Shown: positions 55,717 to 64,000 of the stretch, piece by piece
Numbering within the stretch: the stretch's first letter is position 1
Layout: the number at the start of each line of letters is the position of its first letter
Assembly (NCBI RefSeq): GCF_004366075.1
Contig: NZ_SODU01000001.1
Coordinates: forward strand, 1,178,001 to 1,242,000
Reading direction: 5' to 3'
Length of the DNA: 64,000 nucleotides
Source of the DNA: Kribbella pratensis
GTDB lineage: Bacteria; Actinomycetota; Actinomycetes; Propionibacteriales; Kribbellaceae
Translations under genes and position numbers: made by a program
Notes under the pieces: generated by a model
Database searches by the model: none
Seen by the model: only the letters and a program-made list of their open reading frames with translations
Told to the model about the DNA's origin: nothing

Positions 55717-56934
55717 ATGAGTGAGCTCGAGGCGGCGATCAGGGCGGCGGCGCCGCGGGCGCTGGCCGCGCTGGTCCGGCGGTACGGCGTGTTCGACCAG
55801 TGCGAGGACGCCGTACAGGAGGCGCTGCTCGAAGCGTTCGTGCAGTGGCGTGCGAACGGCGTACCGGAACAGCCGATCGGCTGGCTGATCAGTGTCGCGT
55901 CGCGGCGGATGATGGACGGGTGGCGGCGGGACAACGCACGCCGGCAGCGCGAGCTGAACGACTACCTGCGAGCGCCGGACGATCTGTACGACCCGGACGA
56001 CTACCGCGAGGACGCCGACGACACGGTCCGGCTCCTCGTGCTGTGCTGCCACCCCGAGCTGACACCTGCATCGCAGATCGCGCTGACGTTGCGCTCGGTG
56101 GGCGGCCTGACCACGGCCGAGGTGGCTGCCGCTCTGCTCGTCAGCGAGACCACCGTCGCCCAACGCATCAGCCGCGCGAAGCGACAGCTCAAGGACGCAC
56201 GTTTCGAGCTGCCGACGGCCGAGGAGTACGACGTGCGGATGCGCGCCGTACTGCAGGTGCTCTACCTGATCTTCAACGAAGGGCATACCGCCAGCGCGGG
56301 CGACTCGTTGCAGCGCGTGGATCTGGCCGAGGAGGCGCTCCGGATCACCCGCCTGCTCTGTCAGGCCACCGGCGAGGCCGGAGAGGTGGCCGGCCTGCTG
56401 GCGTTGATGATCCTCACCCACGCCCGCCGCGACGCGCGGACCGGCCCCGGTGGCGATCTGATCCCGGCCGATCGACAGGACCGATCCCGCTGGTACGCCG
56501 ACGAGATCGCCCAGGGCGTCCGCATCGTCGAGGAGACACTGCGCTCCGGCCCTCTCGGCCCGTACCAGCTGGAGGCGGCGATCGCGGCCGTGCACAGCGA
56601 GGCCGACTCGGTCGAAACCACCGACTGGGAACAGATCGCCGGGCTCTACCGGATCCTCGAGAAGATCGACCCAAGTCCGATGGTGACGCTCGGGTCCGCC
56701 GTCGCGGTCGCGATGACCGAAGGCCCGGACGCCGGGATCGCGATCGTCGAAGACCTCGCCGACGACCGGTACCTCGGGGATCACCACCGCCGGCTGTCCG
56801 TCCTCGCCCATCTCCACGAGCTCGCCGGCCGCCCGGACCTGGCCCGCTCCAACTACCTCGCGGCACTGGAGCGGACCCGGAACACGGCCGAGCAGAACTA
56901 CCTCCGCGACCGCATCGCCCACCTCATCAGATGA
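55717..56934 (+). CDS. ECF42-type RNA polymerase sigma factor
   Basis: A 405-residue ECF sigma factor, twice the usual length. Region 2 is in residues 25-90 (YGVFDQCEDAVQEALLEAF), and region 4 near 125-165 (GGLTTAEVAAALLVSETTVAQRISRAKRQL). The long C-terminal extension (DUF6596/TPR-like; LYLIFNEGHTAS onward) is the mark of the ECF42 group, whose activity depends on this extension rather than on an anti-sigma factor. The partner DGPF gene precedes it. Its 3' end overlaps the convergent oxidase by 37 bases. Confidence 0.9.
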   Translation: MSELEAAIRAAAPRALAALVRRYGVFDQCEDAVQEALLEAFVQWRANGVPEQPIGWLISVASRRMMDGWRRDNARRQRELNDYLRAPDDLYDPDDYREDADDTVRLLVLCCHPELTPASQIALTLRSVGGLTTAEVAAALLVSETTVAQRISRAKRQLKDARFELPTAEEYDVRMRAVLQVLYLIFNEGHTASAGDSLQRVDLAEEALRITRLLCQATGEAGEVAGLLALMILTHARRDARTGPGGDLIPADRQDRSRWYADEIAQGVRIVEETLRSGPLGPYQLEAAIAAVHSEADSVETTDWEQIAGLYRILEKIDPSPMVTLGSAVAVAMTEGPDAGIAIVEDLADDRYLGDHHRRLSVLAHLHELAGRPDLARSNYLAALERTRNTAEQNYLRDRIAHLIR

Positions 56935-58286
56935 CGGCGCCCGCCCGTCCACTCTGGACGCGGCGGCACGCTCAAGGGACTACGGAACACGTGGCCGGGG
57001 TCGACCGCCTGCTTGAGTGCGGCCAGCCGGGCGCGGTGCTGCTCCGGGAAGCAGCTGTCCAGGTCCGCGTCGGTCGGGTCGGAGATGAAGTTCTGGTACG
57101 CGCCGTTCGGATTCATCGACCGCCACAGGGCGTCGAAGTCCTTGGGCTGCTGGGTTCCCTGCTGTTCGGGCGATCCCATCAGCACCGAGTTGACCAGGAA
57201 CCGCGCGTCACGGTGCGCGAACGCGGTCGCGTCCGCGGGCATCGCGCCGTACGCACCACCGAGCGACCGGATCTCGATCGCGAGTCCCGGGATCCGCGGG
57301 CGGGCCTCCAGCAGTCTTTGGCTCAGGTCCGGCGACCAGGCGTTGTAGAAGCCGTTGCGGATCCGCGGGCGCCAGTCCGCCGGCATCGACATGTCGGAGA
57401 ACACGTCGGCGTACGGGACCTCGGACACCTTCTCGGTGATCATCGAGCCGAGGTGACGCAGCGGTTCCAGTGCCGCGTCCACATCACCGGTCACACACAC
57501 CATGATCGCGACCGGAACCTGCCGGTCGGCCATCATCGTCGGCGCCAGTTGCAGCGACGACGTCAGCTCCTCGGGCGCGTCCGCGGCGTACTCCGCCCAG
57601 CCCTCGAGCACCTGCTCCGCCTGTGTCCACGGGTACAGCAGGGTGCCGAAGTGCACGGTGGGTCGGCGTACGGCGCTGATGTCGTACGACGTGACCACTC
57701 CGAGGCTGCCCGCTGCACCGCGGAGTCCCCAGAACAACTCCGAGTCCGTGGCGGCGTCGACCCGGCGTACCGAACCGTCCGCGGTGACCACCTCGGCCGA
57801 GACCACGTTGTCGATCGCCAGCCCGTGCTTGCGGACCATCCACCCGATGCCGCCACCGGCCATCAACCCGCCGACACCAACGCTCGCCGTGTCACCGGAC
57901 GAGATCGCCAGACCGACCTTGCCGAGCCGCTCGGCGACGCGGCCCCAGGTCGCGCCGGTGCCGATCCGGACGACGTCGTCCGGCAGCAGCCTGACCTCGT
58001 CCATCGGCCGTACGTCGATCACGACGCCGCCGTCGTTCGTGCCGAACCCGGCCGCGTGGTGCCCGCCGCTGCGGACCGCGATCGGCAGGTCGTTCGTCTC
58101 GGCGTACTTCAACGCCGCCACCACGTCGTTCGCGCTCGCACACCGCACGATCACCTGCGGCCGGCCCTCGGCCGTCATCACCCGCCCGGCGTCCGGGTAC
58201 CCCGCGTCCCCGTCCACCAGCACGTCACCCGCAACGGCCTGCCGCAGCCCGTCGATCCCCCGCCCATCCAGCACAGATTCCCTCAT
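56898..58286 (-). CDS. FAD-linked oxidoreductase with BBE domain
   Basis: A 462-residue flavoenzyme from ATG 58286 (AGGGAG six bases upstream). The FAD_binding_4 domain contains AVRSGGHHAAGFGTNDGG, where the second-position His is the usual site of covalent FAD. Further landmarks are ASVGVGGLMAGGGIGWMVRKHG and AAGSLGVVTSYD. The C-terminal berberine-bridge motif is NPNGAYQNFISDPTDADL with VFRSPLSVPP. No signal peptide is evident. It probably oxidises a sugar, oligosaccharide or secondary metabolite. Confidence 0.9.
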   Translation of the reverse strand: MRESVLDGRGIDGLRQAVAGDVLVDGDAGYPDAGRVMTAEGRPQVIVRCASANDVVAALKYAETNDLPIAVRSGGHHAAGFGTNDGGVVIDVRPMDEVRLLPDDVVRIGTGATWGRVAERLGKVGLAISSGDTASVGVGGLMAGGGIGWMVRKHGLAIDNVVSAEVVTADGSVRRVDAATDSELFWGLRGAAGSLGVVTSYDISAVRRPTVHFGTLLYPWTQAEQVLEGWAEYAADAPEELTSSLQLAPTMMADRQVPVAIMVCVTGDVDAALEPLRHLGSMITEKVSEVPYADVFSDMSMPADWRPRIRNGFYNAWSPDLSQRLLEARPRIPGLAIEIRSLGGAYGAMPADATAFAHRDARFLVNSVLMGSPEQQGTQQPKDFDALWRSMNPNGAYQNFISDPTDADLDSCFPEQHRARLAALKQAVDPGHVFRSPLSVPPRPEWTGGRRHLMRWAMRSRR

Positions 58287-58390
58287 CGCCAACTCCCTGT
58301 CTCCCGGACGCCCCCTCAGGCGCCACACCCCGGGATCGGAGCCGACCGACGTTCCTCGACATCAAATGCCGAAGAAAATATGCCGGAAAA

Positions 58391-58423
58391 TCCGGCCCGC
58401 TCCCTCATGGGGAACGGGCCGGA
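58391..58423 (-). terminator. Intrinsic terminator of proS
   Basis: A 9-bp outer G/C stem (58391-58399 with 58415-58423) plus an inner paired block lies five bases past the proS stop. On the - strand it is followed by TTTT. This is one of the few classical hairpin-plus-T terminators in the window. Confidence 0.8.
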
Positions 58424-58427
58424 AGGT

Positions 58428-60191
58428 TCAGCTGCGGACCGTGGTGACCAGGTGGTCCACGACGTCGGCGAGCGGGACGTCTTCGCGGTCGCCGGTGCGG
58501 CGGTTCTTGACCTCGATGGTGCCGTCGGCGAGGCCCTTGCCGACCACGGCGATGGTCGGTACCCCGATCAGCTCGGCGTCCTTGAACTTCACGCCGGGCG
58601 ACACCTTCTCGCGGTCGTCGTAGATCACCGTCAGGCCCCGGGACTCCAGCTCGGCGGCCAGCTCGGCGGCCTTCGCGAAGAGTTCCTTGTCCTTGCCGGT
58701 GGCAACCAGGTGCACGTCGGCGGGCGCGATCTCGCGCGGCCAGACCAGGCCGAGCTCGTCGTGGTTGCCCTCCGCGATCGCCGCCACCGCGCGGGTGACC
58801 CCGACGCCGTACGAGCCCATGGTGACCGTGACGAGCTTGCCGTTCTGGTCGAGGACCTTCAGGTCGAGCGCGTCGGCGTACTTGCGGCCGAGCTGGAAGA
58901 TGTGGCCCATCTCGATCCCGCGCGCGGTCTCCAGCACACCCGAACCGTCCGGCGCCTCGTCGCCGTCGCGGACCTCGGCGGCCTGGATCGTCCCGTCCGC
59001 GGTGAAGTCCCGGCCGTGCACCAGGTTGACGACGTGGAACCCGGGCTTGTCCGCACCGGTCACCCACGCGGACCCCTCGGCCACCCGCGGGTCGAGCAGG
59101 TACCGGATGCCGGAGGTGTTGTCCTTGCCGAGCACGCCCGGACCGATGTAGCCCTTCGCGAGCGACGGGTACTTCTCGAAGTCGGCCTCCTCGAAGGCGA
59201 CCACCTCGGCCGGCTCCACCTGCGCGCCGAGCCGCTTCTCGTCGATCGCGCGGTCCCCGGGGACGCCGATCGCGAGCGGCTCGCGAGTGCCGTCGGGGTG
59301 CACCAGCATCACGAGCACGTTCTTCAACGTGTCCGCGGCGGTCCACTCGCGGCCGTCGGTCCGCGCGTGCTTCGCGTTCATCGCGTCCACGAGCGTGTCG
59401 ATGGTCGGCGTGTCCGGGGTGTCCACGACCTCGGCGGCCGGTACGCCGGACGCGTCGACGGGCACCGACTGCGGCACCACGACCGCCTCGACGTTGGCGG
59501 CGTACCCGCCCGGCGAGCGGACGAAGGTGTCCTCGCCGTTCTCCGCGATCGCCAGGAACTCCTCGGACCGCGAACCGCCCATCGCGCCGGACATGGCCTG
59601 CACGATCACGTAGTCGAAGCCGAGCCGGTCGAAGATCTTGATGTACGCCTCGCGGTGCTTCTCGTACGACGCGGCGAGGCCGTCGTCGTCGACATCGAAC
59701 GAGTACGAGTCCTTCATCACGAACTCGCGCCCGCGCAGCACGCCTGCCCGCGGCCGTGCCTCGTCGCGGTACTTGTTCTGGATCTGGTAGATCGACAGCG
59801 GAAGATCCTTGTACGACGAGTACAGGTCCTTCACGACCAGCGTGAACATCTCCTCGTGCGTGGGGCCGAGCAGCATGTCGGCGCCCTTGCGGTCCTTCAG
59901 CCGGAAGATGTTCGGCCCGTACTCCGTCCAGCGGCCGGTGGCCTCGTAGGGCTCGCGGGGCAGCAGCGCCGGGAACACCAGCTCCTGCGCGCCGATCGCG
60001 TCCATCTCCTCACGGACGATCCGCTCGACGTTCCGCAGGACGCGCAGGCCGAGCGGCAGCCAGGTGTAGATACCGGGCGCGGCCCGCCGGATGTACCCGG
60101 CGCGGACGAGCAGCTTGTGGCTCGGGACCTCCGCGTCCGCCGGGTCCTCGCGAAGGGTGCGGAGGAACAACGACGACATACGCAAAATCAC
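58428..60191 (-). CDS. proS: Prolyl-tRNA synthetase
   Basis: It charges tRNA-Pro. It has 587 residues from GTG 60191, with GGAG six bases upstream; a TTG at 60203 overlaps that site and is less likely. Class II motif 1 is near MRSSLFL-type opening [19 protein letters not shown], motif 2 in [29 protein letters not shown] and motif 3 in [16 protein letters not shown]. The long insertion between motifs 2 and 3 (about residues 220-380) is the editing domain of bacterial-type ProRS. The anticodon-binding domain ends the protein. Confidence 0.96.
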   Translation of the reverse strand: MILRMSSLFLRTLREDPADAEVPSHKLLVRAGYIRRAAPGIYTWLPLGLRVLRNVERIVREEMDAIGAQELVFPALLPREPYEATGRWTEYGPNIFRLKDRKGADMLLGPTHEEMFTLVVKDLYSSYKDLPLSIYQIQNKYRDEARPRAGVLRGREFVMKDSYSFDVDDDGLAASYEKHREAYIKIFDRLGFDYVIVQAMSGAMGGSRSEEFLAIAENGEDTFVRSPGGYAANVEAVVVPQSVPVDASGVPAAEVVDTPDTPTIDTLVDAMNAKHARTDGREWTAADTLKNVLVMLVHPDGTREPLAIGVPGDRAIDEKRLGAQVEPAEVVAFEEADFEKYPSLAKGYIGPGVLGKDNTSGIRYLLDPRVAEGSAWVTGADKPGFHVVNLVHGRDFTADGTIQAAEVRDGDEAPDGSGVLETARGIEMGHIFQLGRKYADALDLKVLDQNGKLVTVTMGSYGVGVTRAVAAIAEGNHDELGLVWPREIAPADVHLVATGKDKELFAKAAELAAELESRGLTVIYDDREKVSPGVKFKDAELIGVPTIAVVGKGLADGTIEVKNRRTGDREDVPLADVVDHLVTTVRS

Positions 60192-60293
60192 GGGAGTCTC
60201 CAAGCGTGCAAAAGTAGCTGACCGGACGTCACAGAGAATATCGGTCCGGCGAACATGCTCTCACCACGTTATCCACAGGCGCACACCGGCTCA

Positions 60294-61118
60294 TCAGAAC
60301 AGGATCGTCGCGAACGTCTCGATCGTGCGGAACCCGACGCGCTCGTACGCCGCCCGCGCCGGCAGGTTGAAGGCGTTCACATAGAGCGTCACCACCGGGC
60401 TGATCTGCCGGGCCAGCTCGACCACGGCCGCCATCCCGGGCGCGGCCAGCCCGCGACCGCGGTACTCCGGATCCACCCAAACGCCCTGGATCTGGCACAC
60501 GCCCGATCCGACCGAGCCGACCTCGGCCTTGAACACGACCCGTCCGTCCTCGATCCGCGCGAACGCGCGCCCGGCCCGGATCAGCTCCGCGACCCGCGAC
60601 CGGTAGAACGTCCCGTCCGGCCCGGTCTGCGGCGGTACGCCGACCTCCTCGGTGTACATCGCCACGCACGCCGGGTAGAGGATCGGCAGCTCGACCGGCT
60701 CGACCGCGCGGACCAGCGGATCCGGTGCGATCGACGGCGGCCCTTCGATCACCATGAACGGCTGGTCGTCGCGCACCTCGCGGGCCGGTCCCCAGTGCGG
60801 CTCGAGAATGTGCCACAGCTGCTCGACCGCGCGGGCCTGCCCGAGGATCTGGAAACAGTTCCGCCCGCGGCGCATCGCGTACGCCGCGAACGCCCGGAGT
60901 GCCGCGTCGTCGGCGCCGACCGGCACCATGTTCCCGCCCGCGTGACACAGTGCCTCGAGCGCGCCTTTCTCGACGTACCCCCAGACCTCCGCACCGCGCC
61001 GCGGGTCGAGTCCGGACGCCTGCACGAGGCTGTCGACGAACACGTTGATGACCGGATCGCGAGCGATGACCGCACGCGCCGCCGCGAGGTCGCGAGGACC
61101 GAGAACCCGTACGCCCAC
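60294..61118 (-). CDS. DUF4081-type GNAT acetyltransferase
   Basis: A 274-residue protein. The N-terminal DUF4081 region begins VRVLGPRDLAAARAVIARDPVINVFVDS. The C-terminal GNAT domain has VCQIQGVWVDPEYRGRGLAAPGMAAVVEL for acetyl-CoA and NLPARAAYERVGF at the end. This two-part family is specific to actinobacteria and is usually encoded close to proS or ispG. The substrate is unknown. A 102-base gap separates it from proS. Confidence 0.88.
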   Translation of the reverse strand: MGVRVLGPRDLAAARAVIARDPVINVFVDSLVQASGLDPRRGAEVWGYVEKGALEALCHAGGNMVPVGADDAALRAFAAYAMRRGRNCFQILGQARAVEQLWHILEPHWGPAREVRDDQPFMVIEGPPSIAPDPLVRAVEPVELPILYPACVAMYTEEVGVPPQTGPDGTFYRSRVAELIRAGRAFARIEDGRVVFKAEVGSVGSGVCQIQGVWVDPEYRGRGLAAPGMAAVVELARQISPVVTLYVNAFNLPARAAYERVGFRTIETFATILF

Positions 61119-61179
61119 GCGCAGAACCTAGCGGATCATCGACACCTCCGTATGCAACGGGGGCCGCAACGGGGCCGGG

Positions 61180-62445
61180 TCAGCCGGCCTGCGGCTCGTG
61201 GTCCGCGGCGATCCGGCGCAGCGGCGACGTCCACGCGAACACCACGCCCGCGCAACCGAACAGACCCATCAGCACCATCCCGGTCCGCGGCCCGAACGCG
61301 TTGCCGAGCAGTCCGCCGGCGACCGATCCGATCGTCCACCCGACACCCCAGGACAGCATCCGGCCTGCCGTGTTCACCCGGCCGAGCAGGTTCTCCGGCG
61401 TGACCTGCTGCCGGTACGACACCGCGTTGACGATCACCAGCACGTACGCCGAACCCCAGACCAGCAACGCCAGCGCGGCCACGATCCAGTTGGGCGACAA
61501 CGGCGAGAGCACTCCGAGCAGCGCCGACACCGGCAGCGCGTACAGCGTGATCGCCGCGGGCGGCATCCGCCGCAGCAGCCGCGGGAGGCTGAGCGCCGCG
61601 ATCAGCCCGCCGATCCCCCACACCCCCCACACCAGTCCGAAGCGGACTCCCGACGTACCGATGTCGAGGACGCGGTCGCACCACACCACGATCAGCGCCA
61701 TGAACCCGCCGCCCGCGAAGGACTGCACGCTGCCGATGACCGTCATCGTGCGAACGCCCGCGTGCCGGATCAGGAAGCGCAGGCCGTCACCGATGTCGTT
61801 CAGCACCACCTTCGGCCGTAACGGCGGCTGCCCGTCGCGGGACTCCGACATCGCCCGCACGATCCCGCGGACGGCGAACGCGGACGCCGCGAAGCTCAGG
61901 GCATCGAGCGTGAGCAGACTGGCCGGATCGAGTACGGCGAGGAGCAGACCGGTCGCCGGCGGGACGAGCAACTCGATCAGACTCGACGCCGTCCAGACCG
62001 CGGAGTTCGCCTGGGCCACGCGGGCGCGGCCGACGAGGACGGGCAGCGCGCCGAAGTTCGCGCCGTCGAAGAACGTGTAGACGGCCTGCACGGTGAACGC
62101 GACGATCAGCACCTGTACGACGGTCAGCACACCGAGCAGATGCGCCGCCGGCACGGAACCCACCAGGACCGCGTTGATGGCCTCCGCGGTCACCATCGTG
62201 CGCCGCCGGTTCCAACGGTCCGCGAGGGCGCCGGCGAACAGACCGGCCAGCAGGTACGGCGCGGACTCGAGCGCGGTCACCACCGCGGTCAGCATCGTCG
62301 ACCCGCTGAGCCGGTAGACGAGCACCGGCAATGCGATCGCCGTCACCATCGACCCGGTGATCGACAAGGCGCGAGCCGACCAGTACCGCCGGAAATCCGG
62401 ATCGTCGCGCAGCCTGCCAGGCGCCACCGTCGTCATGACGCGCAT
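61180..62445 (-). CDS. MFS transporter
   Basis: A 421-residue (or 418 if started at ATG 62436, which has AGGA eight bases upstream) major-facilitator protein of the MFS_3 group. It has twelve hydrophobic segments, the opening DDPDFRRYWSARALSITGSMVTAIALPVLVY, and the loop GALADRWNRRRTMV after helix two. Export of a small molecule is likely. No regulator is adjacent. Unrelated in close sequence to the MFS gene at 39865. Confidence 0.88.
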   Translation of the reverse strand: MRVMTTVAPGRLRDDPDFRRYWSARALSITGSMVTAIALPVLVYRLSGSTMLTAVVTALESAPYLLAGLFAGALADRWNRRRTMVTAEAINAVLVGSVPAAHLLGVLTVVQVLIVAFTVQAVYTFFDGANFGALPVLVGRARVAQANSAVWTASSLIELLVPPATGLLLAVLDPASLLTLDALSFAASAFAVRGIVRAMSESRDGQPPLRPKVVLNDIGDGLRFLIRHAGVRTMTVIGSVQSFAGGGFMALIVVWCDRVLDIGTSGVRFGLVWGVWGIGGLIAALSLPRLLRRMPPAAITLYALPVSALLGVLSPLSPNWIVAALALLVWGSAYVLVIVNAVSYRQQVTPENLLGRVNTAGRMLSWGVGWTIGSVAGGLLGNAFGPRTGMVLMGLFGCAGVVFAWTSPLRRIAADHEPQAG

Positions 62446-62485
62446 CCTGCAACTTCAGGTCCGGTCGAGGTCAAGACATCAGGCT

Positions 62486-63130
62486 TCATCCGTGGACTAC
62501 CACGAGCTGACCGTCCGGGTCGACGATCTCGAGGCCGGCCTCGGTACGGGACCCGCCGACACGGCGCTGCACGTCGTCTAGGTCCTCGGTCGTGGTCAGG
62601 TCGAGTCGTACGGCGAAGTCGCCGTCGGCCGGCCCAAAGCGGACCACCGTCTGCACGCCGAGCGCGCCGAGGAACCGCTGCCAGGGCGCCTCGTCCGCTC
62701 CGGTCAGGTACGGCGTGACCGACCAGCGATCGTCCGGGGCGGCGTCGTGCAGCTTGTACCCGTACAGATCGTCGCTGCGCTCGTCGACCCAGATCACCAC
62801 CCCCTCGGGCCCACTGACCGACAGCACCCGCCCGTACGCCTCGTCGAAGACCGTCGCGTCGACGAACCCCACCTGCTCCAGGCGGTCCTTCAACTCGTCG
62901 AGCTTGTCCGCCTCGAACGACAGCGTCGTCTGCCCCGGCTGCCCGCCCGTCGAACTCGAGGCCGCATCGTGCAACGCGACCATCCCGCGACCGGTCAGCA
63001 TGTCGACCCATCCCCCGCGCTCGGACTCGATCCGCGACCGCAACCCCAGCCTCTCCAGGAACGCCTGCATCGCCTCCACGTCCGCCGTGAACCGCAGCGG
63101 CCTGATCACCGCGTTCTCCAGGTCGTTCAT
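62486..63130 (-). CDS. VOC (glyoxalase-fold) protein
   Basis: A 214-residue protein with two vicinal-oxygen-chelate repeats. The first starts [23 protein letters not shown] and ends [11 protein letters not shown]. The second starts near [23 protein letters not shown] and ends [13 protein letters not shown]. Metal ligands of true glyoxalases are not all evident, so a binding or sequestering role is possible. Its ATG overlaps the stop of a ribbon-helix-helix gene by four bases, an arrangement like that of antitoxin-toxin pairs. Confidence 0.85.
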   Translation of the reverse strand: MNDLENAVIRPLRFTADVEAMQAFLERLGLRSRIESERGGWVDMLTGRGMVALHDAASSSTGGQPGQTTLSFEADKLDELKDRLEQVGFVDATVFDEAYGRVLSVSGPEGVVIWVDERSDDLYGYKLHDAAPDDRWSVTPYLTGADEAPWQRFLGALGVQTVVRFGPADGDFAVRLDLTTTEDLDDVQRRVGGSRTEAGLEIVDPDGQLVVVHG

Positions 63131-63291
63131 CCCCGGGCCTCCCCATGGTTGTCGAGGTACTCAGCCAGCGCCTGCTCGACGAGCGCGGACAGACTCGCCC
63201 CGTCGTCGATCGCCTTGTGCTTCACCCGCCGCACCAACTCCGGCGGCAGGTACACGTTGAACTGCACCTTCTTGTCACCAACATCGACCAT
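63127..63291 (-). CDS. Ribbon-helix-helix (CopG/Arc-type) protein
   Basis: A 54-residue protein starting at ATG 63291. The strand [20 protein letters not shown] is followed by [19 protein letters not shown], a clear ribbon-helix-helix DNA-binding fold as in CopG-type antitoxins and small repressors. Its TGA overlaps the start of the VOC gene (ATGA), so the two are co-translated. It probably binds the short gap upstream and regulates this pair, and perhaps the divergent VOC gene. Confidence 0.85.
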   Translation of the reverse strand: MVDVGDKKVQFNVYLPPELVRRVKHKAIDDGASLSALVEQALAEYLDNHGEARG

Positions 63292-63294
63292 GGC

Positions 63295-63313
63295 TATATT
63301 GCTAGCATCCTAG
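63295..63313. promoter_or_regulatory. Candidate promoter/operator of the RHH-VOC pair
   Basis: An A+T-rich TATATT (63295-63300 region) adjoins two CTAG tetranucleotides (63302-63305 and 63310-63313) spaced eight bases apart, directly upstream of the ribbon-helix-helix gene. Regularly spaced short palindromes are typical of RHH operators. CTAG is generally rare, which makes two together notable. Confidence 0.4.
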
Positions 63314-63346
63314 AAAGCCAACCGTCAATCCTCAGGGAGTCCGACA

Positions 63347-63718
63347 ATGAATCTCCGCTTCGACCACCTCGGCCTACTGACGGACAGCCGCGAGAAGAAC
63401 CAGGACATCGCCGACTTCTTCACCGGCGTACTCGGCCTGGAAGTCTCCGGCAACGCCGGCGAGGGGTACGCCGAGGTGAAGGCCGGCGCGATGACGATCG
63501 CCCTGCACACCGGCGCGATGATCGACGACTTCGGGACCCACGGCGGGACGCTCCTGCAGTTCAGCAGCGACGACGTCCGCGCCGACGTCGAGGATATCCG
63601 CGGCCGCGGCGGCAACATCGCCCTCGAGCCCGTCGACACCGACTGGGGTACCACGTCGGCCTACGTACGTGGCCCCCACGGCGTCCTGGTCGAGCTCTAC
63701 CAGTTCAACGGCTCATGA
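63347..63718 (+). CDS. VOC-family (glyoxalase-like) protein
   Basis: A 123-residue single-domain VOC protein: start NLRFDHLGLLTDSREKNQDIADFFTGVLGLEV, middle TLLQFSSDDVRADVEDI, end YVRGPHGVLVELYQF, where His6 and the final Glu are usual metal ligands. ATG 63347 follows AGGGAG. It is divergent from the RHH gene across 55 bases. Its stop overlaps the next start (ATGA). Confidence 0.88.
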   Translation: MNLRFDHLGLLTDSREKNQDIADFFTGVLGLEVSGNAGEGYAEVKAGAMTIALHTGAMIDDFGTHGGTLLQFSSDDVRADVEDIRGRGGNIALEPVDTDWGTTSAYVRGPHGVLVELYQFNGS

Positions 63719-64000
63719 GCGGGTTGATGTGGAACCTGCTCGGCAGGTTGGTGCGCCGAGGAGCTGCCCCGCCGGGGATCGAGCGCCCCGGCGGCGGGTG
63801 GATCAGCGCCTTCGCCTACCTCTCATGGCCGCTGCGGAGGTGAGACTTCTACGACAAGTACCTGCTGGACGACGCCGTCGGTGACCAAGTTCGGGATCAT
63901 CGACACGTCACAGCGCTTGTGGAGGGCAACGAGGTCTACGTCCCGTCGTACGCGAGCACCGTCTGGACTGACGTCCACGGCGACTGGCGAGTCGCCTTCC
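63715..64000 (+). pseudogene. Gene interrupted by an in-frame TGA, runs off the window
   Basis: ATG 63715 overlaps the VOC stop and encodes 42 residues ending SAFAYLSWPLRR before TGA at 63841-63843. The same frame then stays open to the window edge and reads like protein (DFYDKYLLDDAVGDQV, then EGNEVYVPSYASTVWTD). TGG instead of TGA would restore one reading frame. Either a nonsense mutation has broken the gene or two short frames abut. No family was recognised. Confidence 0.45.

Noticed and set aside
55800-60221. A 1473-codon open frame on the + strand
   Set aside because: It crosses the ECF42 gene in another phase and runs antisense to the flavin oxidase and proS. No recognisable domain appears in it.
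60269-60277. A perfect DnaA-box 9-mer (ttatccaca) between proS and the DUF4081 gene
   Set aside because: It is a single copy with no cluster of boxes, no dnaA or dnaN and no A+T-rich unwinding region. Chance or a minor regulatory site is more likely than an origin.

Overview
This window is a dense, roughly 70% G+C stretch of an actinobacterial chromosome. GTG and TTG starts are frequent, and neighbouring genes are often coupled by ATGA, GTGA or TGATG overlaps. It carries a PriA-type HisA with no trpF in view, a membrane protein typical of actinobacterial trp operons, a DUF4081 acetyltransferase near proS and an ECF42-type sigma factor. The codon style and gene content resemble Kribbella or a related propionibacterial/nocardioid actinomycete, but the genus is an inference.

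Layout. Positions 1-845 hold the 3' part of a tRNA gene and, immediately after it, an HTH plus LAGLIDADG-like (homing endonuclease type) gene. From 907 to 10104, reading leftward, come gltB, gltD, a membrane metallophosphoesterase and pyk: ammonia assimilation and lower glycolysis. Positions 10355-13270 form a small accessory island with an aminoglycoside-phosphotransferase-like gene, a collapsed remnant of its tandem copy, a kinase-like gene on the other strand and an ACC deaminase. From 22478 down to 13231 runs one long leftward array: hisI, trpE, two small membrane proteins, trpC, trpB, trpA, then a SCO1 / MauE / DsbA thiol-copper module, lgt and a VIT-family metal transporter.

Positions 22543-31308 hold a renal-type dipeptidase, a GNAT protein, an AbiEi/DUF559-like gene flanked by a 14-bp inverted repeat, a HesB-like protein, an asymmetric heterodimeric ABC exporter, a TIGR03085 protein and a DedA protein. 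Positions 31305-39208 hold a UlaG-like hydrolase, a membrane alkaline-phosphatase-fold enzyme, a secreted GH43 glycosidase, a PBP4-type carboxypeptidase with an apparent one-base frameshift, and two tandem double-GNAT genes. Positions 39275-43785 are regulatory and efflux genes (ArsR-type plus MFS; MarR plus DHA2 efflux; a second MarR).

Positions 43782-51965 are the most intriguing part. priA (hisA) and hisF bracket a coupled set encoding a fatty-acyl-reductase-like/HAD phosphatase fusion, a zinc dehydrogenase, a LarA-like protein, a lysophospholipid acyltransferase and a PH-domain membrane protein. This looks like an uncharacterised lipid or small-molecule pathway embedded in a histidine locus.

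Positions 52086-64000 hold a P450, a methyltransferase, a TauE/SafE permease, a DGPF/YCII protein with its ECF42 sigma factor, a BBE-type flavin oxidase, proS, a DUF4081 GNAT, an MFS transporter, a ribbon-helix-helix/VOC gene pair, another VOC gene and a terminal gene with an in-frame stop.

How they work together. TrpE, TrpC, TrpB and TrpA plus the bifunctional PriA account for most of tryptophan synthesis. HisI, PriA and HisF account for three histidine steps. No CRISPR array, rRNA operon, complete prophage or insertion sequence was seen. No intergenic gap exceeds 300 bases.
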